From the NCBI GenBank assembly GCA_902579545.1, contig CACHHO010000008.1:1-45445 (forward strand): a stretch of DNA of 45,445 bases, given 5' to 3'. This stretch comes from Rhodospirillaceae bacterium (GTDB lineage Bacteria > Pseudomonadota > Alphaproteobacteria > TMED109). The notes under the pieces are model-generated. The model was not told where the DNA came from and ran no database searches. It saw only the letters and a program-made list of their open reading frames with translations. Both the position numbers and the translations under genes were made by a program. This document shows positions 1-8,974 of the stretch, one piece after another. The stretch's first letter is position 1. The number at the start of each line of letters is the position of its first letter.

Positions 1-1618
1 TTTTTTTCCATATGGGGCTGAAATGAAATCTTTTATCTTTGTGTCCAAATCCATCAATAAAATGTGATTTATTAAATTTAGGTTGAAGGTCAAGAAATTT
101 CTTTTTTTTAAGATCTTTTAAGTTTCCTAGGTTTGACAAACTTAAAGTTTTATCTATTATTTGCTCCTCTGAGTATGAAAATACTTTTCTTTTAGATCCA
201 AGTCTCCTAGATAATTCATTTATTAGCTTGTGGTTTGACCAGCAATCTCCTAATTCATTAATTAGTTTAGGACCTAGTGTTAGATGTTGATGTCCACCTG
301 ATACATAAATATCATTGTGTTCTACAAAGCTAGTAGCAGGTAATAATATGTCAGCATACTTTGCGGTTTCAGTCATAAATTGCTCATGTACGCAGGTAAA
401 AAGGTCAGCCCGAGAAAATCCTTTTATGACTTTTAAAGTTTCCGGTGCAACTACTAAAGGATTAGTATTCTGTATAATTATAGCCTTTACAAGCTGTTTA
501 TTCTGTAAAGCAGACTTATCACCATTTAAAATTGGTCCTATACGTGATTGATCTAACTCTCTAATAGTAGAATTTTTATAATTTAGTCCCTCAATTAGAG
601 TTTTATCAATATTATATATACCACCGTTGTTATAGAATGCTCCTCCACCTAATTCTTTCCATGCGCCTATTACAGTAGGTATACAAGTTACAGCGTGCAT
701 ATTAAAAGAACCATTTCTTTGTCTTGTAAAACCATACCCAAGCCTTATAAAAACTTTTTTTGTTTTGCTTATCAAATTAGCTAATTTGTGTATTTCTTCT
801 TTCTTTACTCCACAAACCTTGCTTGCCCAGGTTTGACTTTTTTTCAATAAATGTTTTTTAAGTTTTTCATAATCTTTGCTATATTGATGAAGAAAGTTAT
901 AATCTACTTTATTATTATCAAATAAATATTGCATTATTCCACATGCAAGTGCTCCGTCGGTTCCAGGTCTTATTTTAATATGTATATCAGCTAACTTAGC
1001 TGTTTTAGTTAAGTATGGATCTATTACTATAAATAGGGCGTTATTATTTTTTCTTGCATTCTGGACATGTTTCATAAAGGTAACTTGAGTAGATGCGGGA
1101 TTTCCTCCCCACATTATAATAATATCTGAATTTACAACCTCTCTAGGATCCGGTCCCATTAAGGCCCCAACTCCAGCCATCCAGCCTGCCTGAGGAAGTG
1201 TATTACAAATAGTAGAATACTGTCCTGAAAAGTTAAACTCATGCCTGAATCTATTTATACCGTCTCTTTGGACAAGCCCCATCGTGCCAGCATAAAAATA
1301 AGGCCACACAGACTCTGGGCCATATTTTTTTATAATATTTTGTAAATTATCACATATTATCTTTAAGGCTTCTTCCCAACTAATTTTTTCAAACTTACCT
1401 TCTCCTTTTTCTCCAACTCTTTTCATTGGAGATAATAATCTTTTAAGATTATGTGTTCTTTCTCTATATCTTGAGACTTTTGCGCAAATAACTCCTTTAG
1501 TATAAGAATTATCTTTATTTCCTTTTACTTTATATATATTTTTATTGTCATGTTCTATATCTAAAACACAGGTGCTAGGACAATCATGTGGACAAGCAGA
1601 TGTTGAAATTAAACGCAT
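1..1618 (-). CDS. Molybdopterin oxidoreductase, DMSO reductase family (partial, C-terminus missing)
   Basis: An open frame of about 539 codons reads leftwards from ATG at 1618 and leaves the window without a stop, so only the N-terminal part is present. The first residues MRLISTSACPHDCPSTC carry Cys9, Cys13 and Cys17, and Cys45 follows in GVICAKV; together these are the usual four ligands of the [4Fe-4S] cluster at the N-terminus of DMSO-reductase-type molybdoenzymes. Further family features are the segment around GQYSTICNTLPQAGWMAG, the MWGGNPAST loop that contacts the cofactor, and LLPATSFVEHND. The enzyme would bind a bis-MGD cofactor and carry out a redox reaction on an unknown substrate; no Tat signal is visible, so it is probably cytoplasmic. 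The substrate cannot be read from the sequence. It is divergent from the next gene with only 28 bp between them. Confidence 0.9.
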   Translation of the reverse strand, partial: MRLISTSACPHDCPSTCVLDIEHDNKNIYKVKGNKDNSYTKGVICAKVSRYRERTHNLKRLLSPMKRVGEKGEGKFEKISWEEALKIICDNLQNIIKKYGPESVWPYFYAGTMGLVQRDGINRFRHEFNFSGQYSTICNTLPQAGWMAGVGALMGPDPREVVNSDIIIMWGGNPASTQVTFMKHVQNARKNNNALFIVIDPYLTKTAKLADIHIKIRPGTDGALACGIMQYLFDNNKVDYNFLHQYSKDYEKLKKHLLKKSQTWASKVCGVKKEEIHKLANLISKTKKVFIRLGYGFTRQRNGSFNMHAVTCIPTVIGAWKELGGGAFYNNGGIYNIDKTLIEGLNYKNSTIRELDQSRIGPILNGDKSALQNKQLVKAIIIQNTNPLVVAPETLKVIKGFSRADLFTCVHEQFMTETAKYADILLPATSFVEHNDIYVSGGHQHLTLGPKLINELGDCWSNHKLINELSRRLGSKRKVFSYSEEQIIDKTLSLSNLGNLKDLKKKKFLDLQPKFNKSHFIDGFGHKDKRFHFSPIWKK

Positions 1619-1646
1619 AATACTATATTAAAAAAAAAATACAAAC

Positions 1647-2294
1647 ATGCTAGAAAAAAATTTTATAAAAATAACTGAATTGATTGTACTAGGACTTATT
1701 TTTCCTATTTTAGTTGTTTATTATGGCCTTTCTAATTATATATTATTTTTTTTATGGATTATTTTTATATATTGCTTAATTATTTTCCTGTGTTTTTATA
1801 AATCTAAAGAAAGCTTAAATAAGTTCTTTACTATTTACAAGCATAGAACATATATATATTTAATATTATTTAGATGGATCTTTTTCTCTTTTTTTCTTTA
1901 CATTTTTACAGTTGTATTTTTTCCAGAACATTTATTTTCTATTCAAAAAAAAAACATTTCTTTGTTATATAAAATATTTTTATTTTATCCACTTTTTTCT
2001 GCATTTCCTCAAGAGTTTATTTTTTGTACATATTTTTTTAAAAGATATAAAAGTTTATTTATTAAAGAAAAAAATATGATAATTATGAGTTCAATATTAT
2101 TTTGTTTTGCTCATATATTTGTTATTAACTGGGTTGCTCCTTTAATAGGGTTATTTGGAGGTTTTATTTTTGCAAGAACATATAGCAAAACTAAGTCACT
2201 ATTAATAGTTAGTTTAGAACATGCACTTTATGGAAATACCTTATTCTTTTTGGGTTTAGGATGGTTTTTTTGGGGAGGTTCGGTTGGAAGGTAA
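1647..2294 (+). CDS. CPBP-family (CAAX protease-like) intramembrane protein
   Basis: A 215-residue protein with several strongly hydrophobic segments, probably an inner-membrane protein. The C-terminal half has the layout of the CPBP/Abi (Rce1-like) family: PQEFIF with Glu123, then FCFAHIF with His156, then a glycine-rich helix, and finally SLEHALYGN with His192. These are the putative metal or catalytic positions. In the first motif (normally EExxxR) the second Glu is kept but the Arg position is Cys127 and the first Glu is Gln122, so activity is uncertain. The ATG at 1647 is the first start in the frame. Its 3' end overlaps the converging ceramidase-like gene by 39 bp. Family assignment is fairly firm; the substrate is unknown. 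Confidence 0.8.
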   Translation: MLEKNFIKITELIVLGLIFPILVVYYGLSNYILFFLWIIFIYCLIIFLCFYKSKESLNKFFTIYKHRTYIYLILFRWIFFSFFLYIFTVVFFPEHLFSIQKKNISLLYKIFLFYPLFSAFPQEFIFCTYFFKRYKSLFIKEKNMIIMSSILFCFAHIFVINWVAPLIGLFGGFIFARTYSKTKSLLIVSLEHALYGNTLFFLGLGWFFWGGSVGR

Positions 2295-2900
2295 ATATAA
2301 AAACTTTACTAAAAGATAAAGTACTATTGAATTTGCTATATGCCAAATAAAGTGAGTTCCGTAGAAATTTATATTGCATAATTTTTTATCAAGTGTTCTT
2401 AAGAGTAAAGAAATACTAAATAAAAAAGCTATAAGCAAAAAGTAATTATACTTTTTATATATGCTTTTATTTATGAATAAGTATAAATATATTAAATATA
2501 AATGTATAACAATTGGAAAATAATAAGAAGAGGAACCCAAAAAAGAAGAACTAAAAGAATTACCAAATAAGTGGCATAAATAAATAAATAAAATGCTTAA
2601 GCTTATAGAAATATATTTTTTTATATTCAAAAAATTATAAAAGTTATAAAGATAATAAACTATAAATAGAACTATAAAAAAAACATCTAAAAAGGCTGTT
2701 AGACTACTTGGAATAGAATGCAATAACAAACTTCCTATGCCTATAAAAAAAATAATTATTGGGAAAAATTTATTTTTTATTGATTTATCTTTTAATAATA
2801 AAAAGGATGTAAAAATAAAGCAAAAATTTGTTATAATGTTTAGTGGCTCAGAAAAAAAATATAAACTAGTCCTTTCACAATAAAAAAAACTATTTTCCAT
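2256..2900 (-). CDS. Ceramidase-family integral membrane hydrolase
   Basis: A 214-residue polytopic membrane protein. It begins with YCER and SEPLN, the opening signature of the alkaline ceramidase/phytoceramidase family (PF05875). The metal site seen in human ACER3 (Ser77, His81, Asp92, His217, His221) can be laid over Ser57, His61, Asp72, His183 and His187 here with identical spacings inside each motif (S-x3-H, H-x10-D, H-x3-H), in the motifs GIGSLLLH and GTHFIWH. The site therefore looks intact. Eukaryotic members hydrolyse ceramides; bacterial members are mostly uncharacterised, so a ceramide substrate is inference. The gene overlaps the alkyltransferase gene upstream by 11 bp (likely one transcript) and the CPBP gene downstream by 39 bp, convergently. 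Confidence 0.82.
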   Translation of the reverse strand: MENSFFYCERTSLYFFSEPLNIITNFCFIFTSFLLLKDKSIKNKFFPIIIFFIGIGSLLLHSIPSSLTAFLDVFFIVLFIVYYLYNFYNFLNIKKYISISLSILFIYLCHLFGNSFSSSFLGSSSYYFPIVIHLYLIYLYLFINKSIYKKYNYFLLIAFLFSISLLLRTLDKKLCNINFYGTHFIWHIANSIVLYLLVKFLYLPSNRTSPKKPS

Positions 2901-3348
2901 CTTGTTCCATATCTATTAAAAAGTTTTTTATTTTTTTTCCTAATATGAAACCACCTAACTGGCCATTTGATTTGATAACTCTGTGGCAGGGAATTAATAA
3001 TAAACAAATATTTTTTGCACAGGCATTTCCTATAGCTCTAGGAGAAGATTTTAATTTATTTGCTATTTCTAGATAGGTTTTTGTATTACCATATTGAATT
3101 TTTTTTATTTCGTTCCAAACTTTTATTTGAAAACTAGTACCCTGAGGTTTACAAGAAAAGTTTATTTTTTTTACTTTTTTTTCAAGGTAATTATTTATAT
3201 TATTCTGAAATTCTATTTGAATTAAACTGCCTTTACTAGTTGAGAGTTTTTTTTTAGAAGGATAAAATTTCTTTATTATATTGTTTTCCTGAATAAGAAT
3301 AAAATTACCCAATTTAGTTTTAATTGTACTTGTGTTATGATTGGACAT
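2890..3348 (-). CDS. ogt: Methylated-DNA--protein-cysteine methyltransferase
   Basis: A 152-residue DNA repair protein that transfers the alkyl group from O6-alkylguanine to its own cysteine in a suicide reaction. The active-site motif LLIPCHRVI is complete, with Cys121 as acceptor. Upstream, TSFQIKVWNEIKKIQYGNTKTY matches the start of the conserved DNA-binding domain and SSPRAIGNACAKN the recognition-helix region; the C-terminal GGFILGKKIK is also typical. Length is normal for the Ogt/AdaB class. ATG at 3348 is separated by 20 bp from the divergent DUF805 gene. It probably shares a transcript with the ceramidase-family gene, which it overlaps; that pairing has no obvious functional reason. 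Confidence 0.92.
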   Translation of the reverse strand: MSNHNTSTIKTKLGNFILIQENNIIKKFYPSKKKLSTSKGSLIQIEFQNNINNYLEKKVKKINFSCKPQGTSFQIKVWNEIKKIQYGNTKTYLEIANKLKSSPRAIGNACAKNICLLLIPCHRVIKSNGQLGGFILGKKIKNFLIDMEQDGK

Positions 3349-3368
3349 AGTATTATTTAATTATTAAT

Positions 3369-3713
3369 ATGACATTTTTTCAAGCAATAAATAGTTGTTT
3401 AAGCAAGTACACAATTTTTCATGGTAAAGCAAAAAGGCCTGAATATTGGTATTGGAGACTTTTTGAGCTTTTATTAGCCTTGATATCTATTCAGCTTGAT
3501 AAAGTTTTTTTTGATTTAAAAGAAATAGGCTCTTTTTCATTATTTGTTTTTTTTTTTACATTTTTACCTGGTATAGCCGTAAGTGTTAGGAGATTGCATG
3601 ATGTTAATAAATCTGGTTGGTGGTTACTTATAAGTTTAACTGGAATAGGTAATTTTCTTTTGTTATATTGGTTTCTTTTACCAAGTGATTTAAAAAAAAA
3701 TAACTATAATTGA
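3369..3713 (+). CDS. DUF805 family membrane protein
   Basis: A 114-residue protein of the DUF805 (YhaH-like) family. It shows the typical opening in which the N-terminal stretch YTIFHGKAKRPEYWYW leads into a hydrophobic helix, followed by the conserved RRLHDVNKSGWWLL motif and a last hydrophobic segment ending with LLPSDLKKN. It is an inner-membrane protein with about three membrane segments. Function of the family is not known. It lies 16 bp upstream of the aldehyde dehydrogenase gene on the same strand; the sequence does not show whether they are linked functionally. Confidence 0.9.
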   Translation: MTFFQAINSCLSKYTIFHGKAKRPEYWYWRLFELLLALISIQLDKVFFDLKEIGSFSLFVFFFTFLPGIAVSVRRLHDVNKSGWWLLISLTGIGNFLLLYWFLLPSDLKKNNYN

Positions 3714-3729
3714 AAAATATGAGGTTTTT

Positions 3730-5196
3730 ATGGATTTAATTGACAAGAGTTTGTTTAAGCAACAATGTTATATAAACGGAGAATGGACGAATTCTGAAAC
3801 TAAAGAAACTTTTAATGTAATCAATCCATCTGATCAAAATATAATAGGCACAATGCCAAATTGCAAAAAAAAAGAAACTTCTGATGCAATTGAGTCCGCA
3901 AGATCCTCTTGGGGAAAATGGAAAAACTTTACAGGTAAGGAGAGATCTTCTTTAATTAGAGCGTGGCATGAACTAATCCTTAAAAATATTGATGACTTAT
4001 CGCTAATTATGACTTTAGAAAATGGAAAACCATTATCTGACGCGAAAGGTGAAATTTTATATGCGTCCTGGTTTACTGACTGGTTTGCAGAGGAAGCAAA
4101 AAGAACTTATGGTAAAACCATTCCTTCAACCACTTCAGGTAGAAGAATTATTACTGTAAAACAATCAGTAGGGGTCTGTGGTATTATTACACCTTGGAAC
4201 TTTCCTGCTGCAATGATAACCAGAAAAGTTGCTCCTGCTTTAGCGGCCGGATGCCCTGTGGTAATTAAACCTGCTGGAAGCACACCATTCACGGCAACGG
4301 CTTTAGTAGAACTTGCTCATAGGGCAGGTATTCCTAATGGAGTAATAAATTTAATTTCGGTATCTGAGAGTGATGTAGCAGAGGTAGGGCAGGAATTATG
4401 CACTAATGAAAATGTAAGAAAAATTTCTTTTACAGGATCAACAAATGTTGGAAAAACCTTAATGTCTATGACAGCGTCAACAATAAAGAAGGTTTCTATG
4501 GAATTAGGAGGACATGCGCCTTTTATTGTTTTTGAAGATGCTGATTTAGATGAAGCTGTAGTAGGGGCTATGGCTAATAAATATAGAAATAGTGGACAAG
4601 TTTGTGTTTCCGCAAACAGAATATATGTACATGAAAAAATTTACGATATTTTCTCTGAGAAACTTGCCGAAAAGTCTGCCAACTTAAAAGTATCTGATGG
4701 AAGAGTTGAAGGAGCGCAAATAGGGCCATTAATTACAGAAAAAGCATTGGAAAAGGTAAATGATCACGTTAAAGATGCTGTCAGTAAGGGTGCTAATATA
4801 CTGACAGGAGGAAGCAACGATAATTCAGGGAAACAATTTTATAAGCCTACGGTTATGACAGGAGTTAATGATAGTATGAAAATATACTATGAAGAGACTT
4901 TTGGACCAGTTGCTCCAATAATAAAATTTAAAACTGAAAATGAAGTTATAAAAATGGCAAATGATACAAAATATGGTTTAGCAGGCTACTTTTATAGTAG
5001 GGATATAGGTAAAATATGGAGAGTAGCTGAAGAATTAGAATATGGCATGATCGGTATAAATGCTGGTGTTATTTCGACAGAAGTTGCTCCTTTTGGAGGA
5101 ATAAAAGAGTCAGGTATTGGTAGAGAGGGAGCTTCAGAAGGAATAGATGAGTATTTAGAAACAAAATACTTATGTTTTGATGGAATAAATAAATAA
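3730..5196 (+). CDS. gabD: Succinate-semialdehyde dehydrogenase (NAD(P)+)
   Basis: A 488-residue aldehyde dehydrogenase oxidising succinate semialdehyde to succinate, the last step of GABA breakdown. Catalytic residues are visible: Asn157 in TPWNFPA, Glu258 in VSMELGGHAPF and the nucleophile Cys292 in NSGQVCVSANR. The motifs ELGGHAPFIVFEDADLDEA and the tail STEVAPFGGIKESGIGREG...YLETKYLC are those of GabD rather than of methylmalonate-semialdehyde or betaine aldehyde dehydrogenases. A GAGG ribosome-binding sequence stands shortly before ATG 3730. No GABA transaminase is in the window. A broader short-chain semialdehyde specificity (for example glutarate semialdehyde) is possible. Confidence 0.9.
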   Translation: MDLIDKSLFKQQCYINGEWTNSETKETFNVINPSDQNIIGTMPNCKKKETSDAIESARSSWGKWKNFTGKERSSLIRAWHELILKNIDDLSLIMTLENGKPLSDAKGEILYASWFTDWFAEEAKRTYGKTIPSTTSGRRIITVKQSVGVCGIITPWNFPAAMITRKVAPALAAGCPVVIKPAGSTPFTATALVELAHRAGIPNGVINLISVSESDVAEVGQELCTNENVRKISFTGSTNVGKTLMSMTASTIKKVSMELGGHAPFIVFEDADLDEAVVGAMANKYRNSGQVCVSANRIYVHEKIYDIFSEKLAEKSANLKVSDGRVEGAQIGPLITEKALEKVNDHVKDAVSKGANILTGGSNDNSGKQFYKPTVMTGVNDSMKIYYEETFGPVAPIIKFKTENEVIKMANDTKYGLAGYFYSRDIGKIWRVAEELEYGMIGINAGVISTEVAPFGGIKESGIGREGASEGIDEYLETKYLCFDGINK

Positions 5197-5200
5197 GTAA

Positions 5201-6250
5201 TTGGAAAAATTTCAAAAAAAAGTATTTACTGTTATATCTTTTGATAAGAGTATAGGTGGCATATCAAAAATGATAGAATTATCTACCTTAGCAATGACAA
5301 GTAAGGTAAGTAAAATTAATCTATTTCTTTTAAAAAATTCTAATACTACAAAAAAATTAACAGAAAAATTTAAGAATAATGAAAAAATTAGAATATATAA
5401 ATTTAATTATTTAGAAAAGTTCTTATTAAAAACTGGTTTTTTAAAATCAAAATTTTATAAGAAAATCATATTATCAGATATTATCTTTATTCATAATGCT
5501 AATTTAGCTAAACCCTTGAGAAGAATCTTTATTGAAAAGTTTATAATATTGTTTTTTCATACAGATAAACAAAAACAATTAAAAAGTTTAAAATATGTAA
5601 ACAAAGTATTTACAGTAAATAATTTTTCTAAGTCTCTAATTAATAGAAGTTATAATAATAAAGCTACTCTACTAGCTAACTGTATAGATGTAAAAAGCAA
5701 CAAGAAATATTATGAAAGAAAAAATAAAAAGCTAGTAGTAGGTGCTATGGGCAGACTAGTAAAGAAAAAGGGGTTTGATAAATTAATAAGGATATTTAAG
5801 CAATATGAGGATATTAGTTTAATGATTGCAGGAGATGGACCGTTGATGAATTACTATAGAGGATTGGTTAAGGGGCATAAAAATATTAATTTACTAGGAT
5901 GGGTGGAGAATAAAAATATTTTTTTTTCAAAAATAAATATTTTTTTTAGTTCTTCCGAAGAAGAACCTTTTGGACTAGTTATTTTAGAAGCAATGACCAG
6001 AGGCATACCAGTAATAAGTACTAAATGCAATGGCCCTATGGACATATTGAAAAATAATCATAATGGAATTTTAGTAGAAAAAAATAATATAGCAGAAATG
6101 AAACAAGCTGTATTTAAATTAAAAGATAATGTAAATTTAAGAAATAAAATTGTTAAAAATGCTTTGGTAACTGTAAAAAAGAAATATAGTATAGAAGAAT
6201 ATAGGAAAAATTTATTTCAAGAAATTAAAAATTTTTATGATAAGTATTAA
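5201..6250 (+). CDS. Glycosyltransferase family 4 (GT-B fold)
   Basis: A 349-residue GT-B glycosyltransferase. The C-terminal half has the nucleotide-sugar binding pattern of GT4: GAMGRLVKKKGFDKLI, then IAGDGP, a segment NINLLGWVEN, and the E-x7-E motif in EEEPFGLVILEAMTRGIPV, followed by GPMDILKNNHNGILV. The N-terminus reads FTVISFDKSIGGISKM, the expected first strand plus glycine loop, which requires the TTG start at 5201, 4 bp after the gabD stop; no strong ribosome-binding site is seen. Sugar and acceptor are unknown. No other cell-surface polysaccharide genes are nearby. It overlaps the next gene by 14 bp. Confidence 0.85.
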   Translation: MEKFQKKVFTVISFDKSIGGISKMIELSTLAMTSKVSKINLFLLKNSNTTKKLTEKFKNNEKIRIYKFNYLEKFLLKTGFLKSKFYKKIILSDIIFIHNANLAKPLRRIFIEKFIILFFHTDKQKQLKSLKYVNKVFTVNNFSKSLINRSYNNKATLLANCIDVKSNKKYYERKNKKLVVGAMGRLVKKKGFDKLIRIFKQYEDISLMIAGDGPLMNYYRGLVKGHKNINLLGWVENKNIFFSKINIFFSSSEEEPFGLVILEAMTRGIPVISTKCNGPMDILKNNHNGILVEKNNIAEMKQAVFKLKDNVNLRNKIVKNALVTVKKKYSIEEYRKNLFQEIKNFYDKY

Positions 6251-7610
6251 TAAAATTAATAAATTTGATTTGATAGTAATAGGTGGAGGCTCGGGAGGAG
6301 TAAGGGCTGCAAGAATTGCGGCTTTGCATGGAGCTAAAGTGGCTTTATGTGAAAAAGATAGAATGGGAGGCACTTGTGTTATTAGAGGATGTATTCCAAA
6401 AAAGTTATTATTTTATTCATCACAATTTAATGATTTTATAAATATTTCTGATGCTTATGGTTGGAATATCAAAAATACAAAATATCATTTAAATAAAATG
6501 ATAAAAAATAAAAACAATGAACTAAAAAGATTAGAGGGTATTTATGAAAAAAATGCAATAAAAGCAGGTGTAAAAATATTTAAGGGTTTTGCTAATTTCA
6601 TAGATAAAAATATAGTGCAAATTAATAATAAAAAAATATTTGGTAAAAAAATTATCATTGCAGTAGGAGGAATACCTCAAAAACTAAATATAGAAGGAAG
6701 TAATTATGCTAAGGACTCAAATTCTATAATGCAATTAAAAAGATTACCAAAGAAGATGGTAATTATAGGTGCAGGATATATTGCTATAGAGTTTGCTTTT
6801 ATATTTGCGAACTTGGGTGTTAAAATACACTTAATAGTAAGAAAGAATATATTAAGAGGTTTTGATAATGATTTAGTTAATCAAGTCAAAAAAAATTTAG
6901 AAAATAAAAATGTAAACATTTATTTAAATGAAGAAGTAAAACAAATTAAAAAAATAAAAAAAAAATTTATTGTTCAATTTAAAAATTCACCAAGAAAAAT
7001 ATTATCTGATGAGGTTTTAATAGCAATAGGAAGGAAACCTAATATAAAAAAACTAGGTTTAGATAATATAAAGTTAAAATACGATAAAAATGATGCTATC
7101 ATAGTTGATAAAAATCTAACTACAAATATAAAAAATATTTATGCAATAGGGGATGTTACAAATAGAATAAATCTTACACCGGTTGCAATTGCAGAAGGTA
7201 ATGCTTTATCTGATAAAATATTTTCTAAAATAGAAAAAAAGATTGATTTAACTAATATTGGTACAGCAGTATTTTCATCACCGCCTATATGTTCTGTAGG
7301 CTTAACGGAAACTGAAGCGATAAATAAAATAGGTGCTATAGATATATATGAGAGCGAATTTAATTCCTTAAAATATTCTATTGTAAAGAAGAAGGTTTCA
7401 ACTTATATAAAATTATTAGTAAACAAAAAAAATGATTATATTTTAGGTGCACACATGTGTGGAGAAGATGCGCCGGAGATAATACAAATGATAGGTGTTC
7501 TAATAAATGCAAAGGCAAAAATAACAAACTTTATTAATACAATGGCTATACATCCAACAGTAGCAGAAGAATTTGTTACTTTTAAAAAACCAACAAGAAG
7601 CTATAAATAG
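6237..7610 (+). CDS. gor: Glutathione-disulfide reductase
   Basis: A 457-residue FAD enzyme reducing oxidised glutathione with NADPH. The N-terminal FAD site is DLIVIGGGSGGVRAA, and the redox-active disulfide lies in GGTCVIRGCIPKK (Cys47 and Cys52), a form typical of glutathione reductases. The central Rossmann site VIIGAGYIAIEFA is followed by VRKNILRGFD, whose arginines indicate NADPH. The C-terminal MAIHPTVAEEFVT supplies the catalytic His-Glu pair. ATG 6237 lies inside the end of the glycosyltransferase gene; the two stretches are probably co-transcribed. Together with the glutaredoxin and ergothioneine genes it points to a thiol-based redox system. Confidence 0.92.
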   Translation: MISINKINKFDLIVIGGGSGGVRAARIAALHGAKVALCEKDRMGGTCVIRGCIPKKLLFYSSQFNDFINISDAYGWNIKNTKYHLNKMIKNKNNELKRLEGIYEKNAIKAGVKIFKGFANFIDKNIVQINNKKIFGKKIIIAVGGIPQKLNIEGSNYAKDSNSIMQLKRLPKKMVIIGAGYIAIEFAFIFANLGVKIHLIVRKNILRGFDNDLVNQVKKNLENKNVNIYLNEEVKQIKKIKKKFIVQFKNSPRKILSDEVLIAIGRKPNIKKLGLDNIKLKYDKNDAIIVDKNLTTNIKNIYAIGDVTNRINLTPVAIAEGNALSDKIFSKIEKKIDLTNIGTAVFSSPPICSVGLTETEAINKIGAIDIYESEFNSLKYSIVKKKVSTYIKLLVNKKNDYILGAHMCGEDAPEIIQMIGVLINAKAKITNFINTMAIHPTVAEEFVTFKKPTRSYK

Positions 7611-7618
7611 GAAAAAAA

Positions 7619-8972
7619 ATGGATAAAAACTGGAATAAAGATACCTGGAGAAAGTTAAATATACGTCAACAACCCATATATGAAGACCAAAGCTCTCTTA
7701 AAACCGTGGAGGAGAAAATAGAGAGACTTCCGCCTTTAGTTTTTGCAGGAGAGGTTAGAAGTCTGAAAGAAAAAATTAAAAAAAGTTGCTTTAGGAGAGG
7801 CTTTTTTACTTCAGGGTGGAGATTGTGCAGAAAGTTTTTCTGATTTTAGTGCAAATAATCTTAGAGACTCTTTTAAGGTTATTTTGCAAATGTCTGCTGT
7901 ACTGACTTATGCTTCGTCATTACCAGTAGTTAAAATTGGAAGAATGGCTGGGCAATTTGCTAAGCCAAGATCCGATGATTTTGAAGAAAAAAATGGTCTT
8001 AAATTACCTTCTTATAGAGGAGACATCATTAATGATATTGAATTTAATGAACCATCAAGGAAACCTGACCCTAATAGAATGCTTGATGCTTATAGTCAGT
8101 CTGCTTATGCACTTAACTTAATTAGAGCATTTGCAACAGGAGGATTTGCAGATCTAGAAAAGGTACATAATTGGAATTTAGATTTTGTTAAAAGAAGTAC
8201 AAAAGATAAATACTTTGAGTTAGCAAACAGTATTACCAATGCACTTAAATTTATGAAAGCATGCGGTTTTAATAAAAAAAATGTTCCCGAATTTAGGCAG
8301 GTAGAATTTTATACAAGCCATGAAGCATTACTTCTTAATTATGAAGAGGCGCTTACTAGAGAAGATTCTTTTAGCGGAGGTTGGTATGATTGTTCTGCAC
8401 ACATGCTTTGGATTGGAGAAAGAACAAGAAATTTAGATGAAGCTCATGTGGAGTTTATGAGAGGAATAGAAAATCCTATTGGGATAAAAATAGGACCATC
8501 TGTTGATGAAGGTTATCTGATTGATTTATTAAATATTTTAAACCCTAGTAATGAACCAGGCAGGGTTACACTGATTACTAGGATGGGATCGGAAAACATT
8601 TATAGCACATTACCTAAGTTAATTAAGGTAATAAAAGCTAATAATAAAAATGTAATATGGTCATGTGATCCTATGCATGCTAATACTTATAAATCTTCAA
8701 CTGGATTTAAAACTAGATCCTTTGATAAAATTATTGAAGAGATAGAAGCGTTTTTTAAAGTTCATCAAAAAGAAGATAGTTTTCCTGGTGGTATACATTT
8801 AGAACTTACTGGCTTAGATGTCACTGAATGTGTAGGTGGATCTCAAAAGATAAAAGAAGAAAATTTATCAGATAGATATCATACACACTGTGATCCTAGG
8901 CTTAACGCAAGCCAGGGTTTAGATCTTGCATTCAAGCTTTCTGAATTTATAAAAACTAATAGAGGTTTATAA
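7619..8972 (+). pseudogene. Class II DAHP synthase, split by a one-base frameshift
   Basis: 3-Deoxy-7-phosphoheptulonate synthase, first step of the shikimate pathway (phosphoenolpyruvate plus erythrose 4-phosphate). The first frame from ATG 7619 gives WRKLNIRQQPIYED and [19 protein letters not shown], then goes out of register in an A7 run at 7778-7784. Dropping one A restores [20 protein letters not shown] in the +1 frame, which continues to the stop at 8972 through [26 protein letters not shown] and [20 protein letters not shown]. The corrected product would be 450 residues, the usual length of class II enzymes, and all motifs are otherwise intact. A sequencing or assembly indel is the simplest cause; a real mutation or transcriptional slippage on the A run cannot be excluded. 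An AGGA sequence precedes the start. Confidence 0.93.
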
Positions 8973-8974
8973 CT

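Noticed and set aside
315-551. Small plus-strand frame of 78 codons
   Set aside because: It is antisense within the molybdopterin oxidoreductase gene, whose frame and motifs are clear.
7884-8972. Separate DAHP synthase gene starting at ATG 7884
   Set aside because: The frame extends upstream to the A7 run with conserved family residues ([16 protein letters not shown]), so 7884 is internal; one gene with a frameshift explains both frames.
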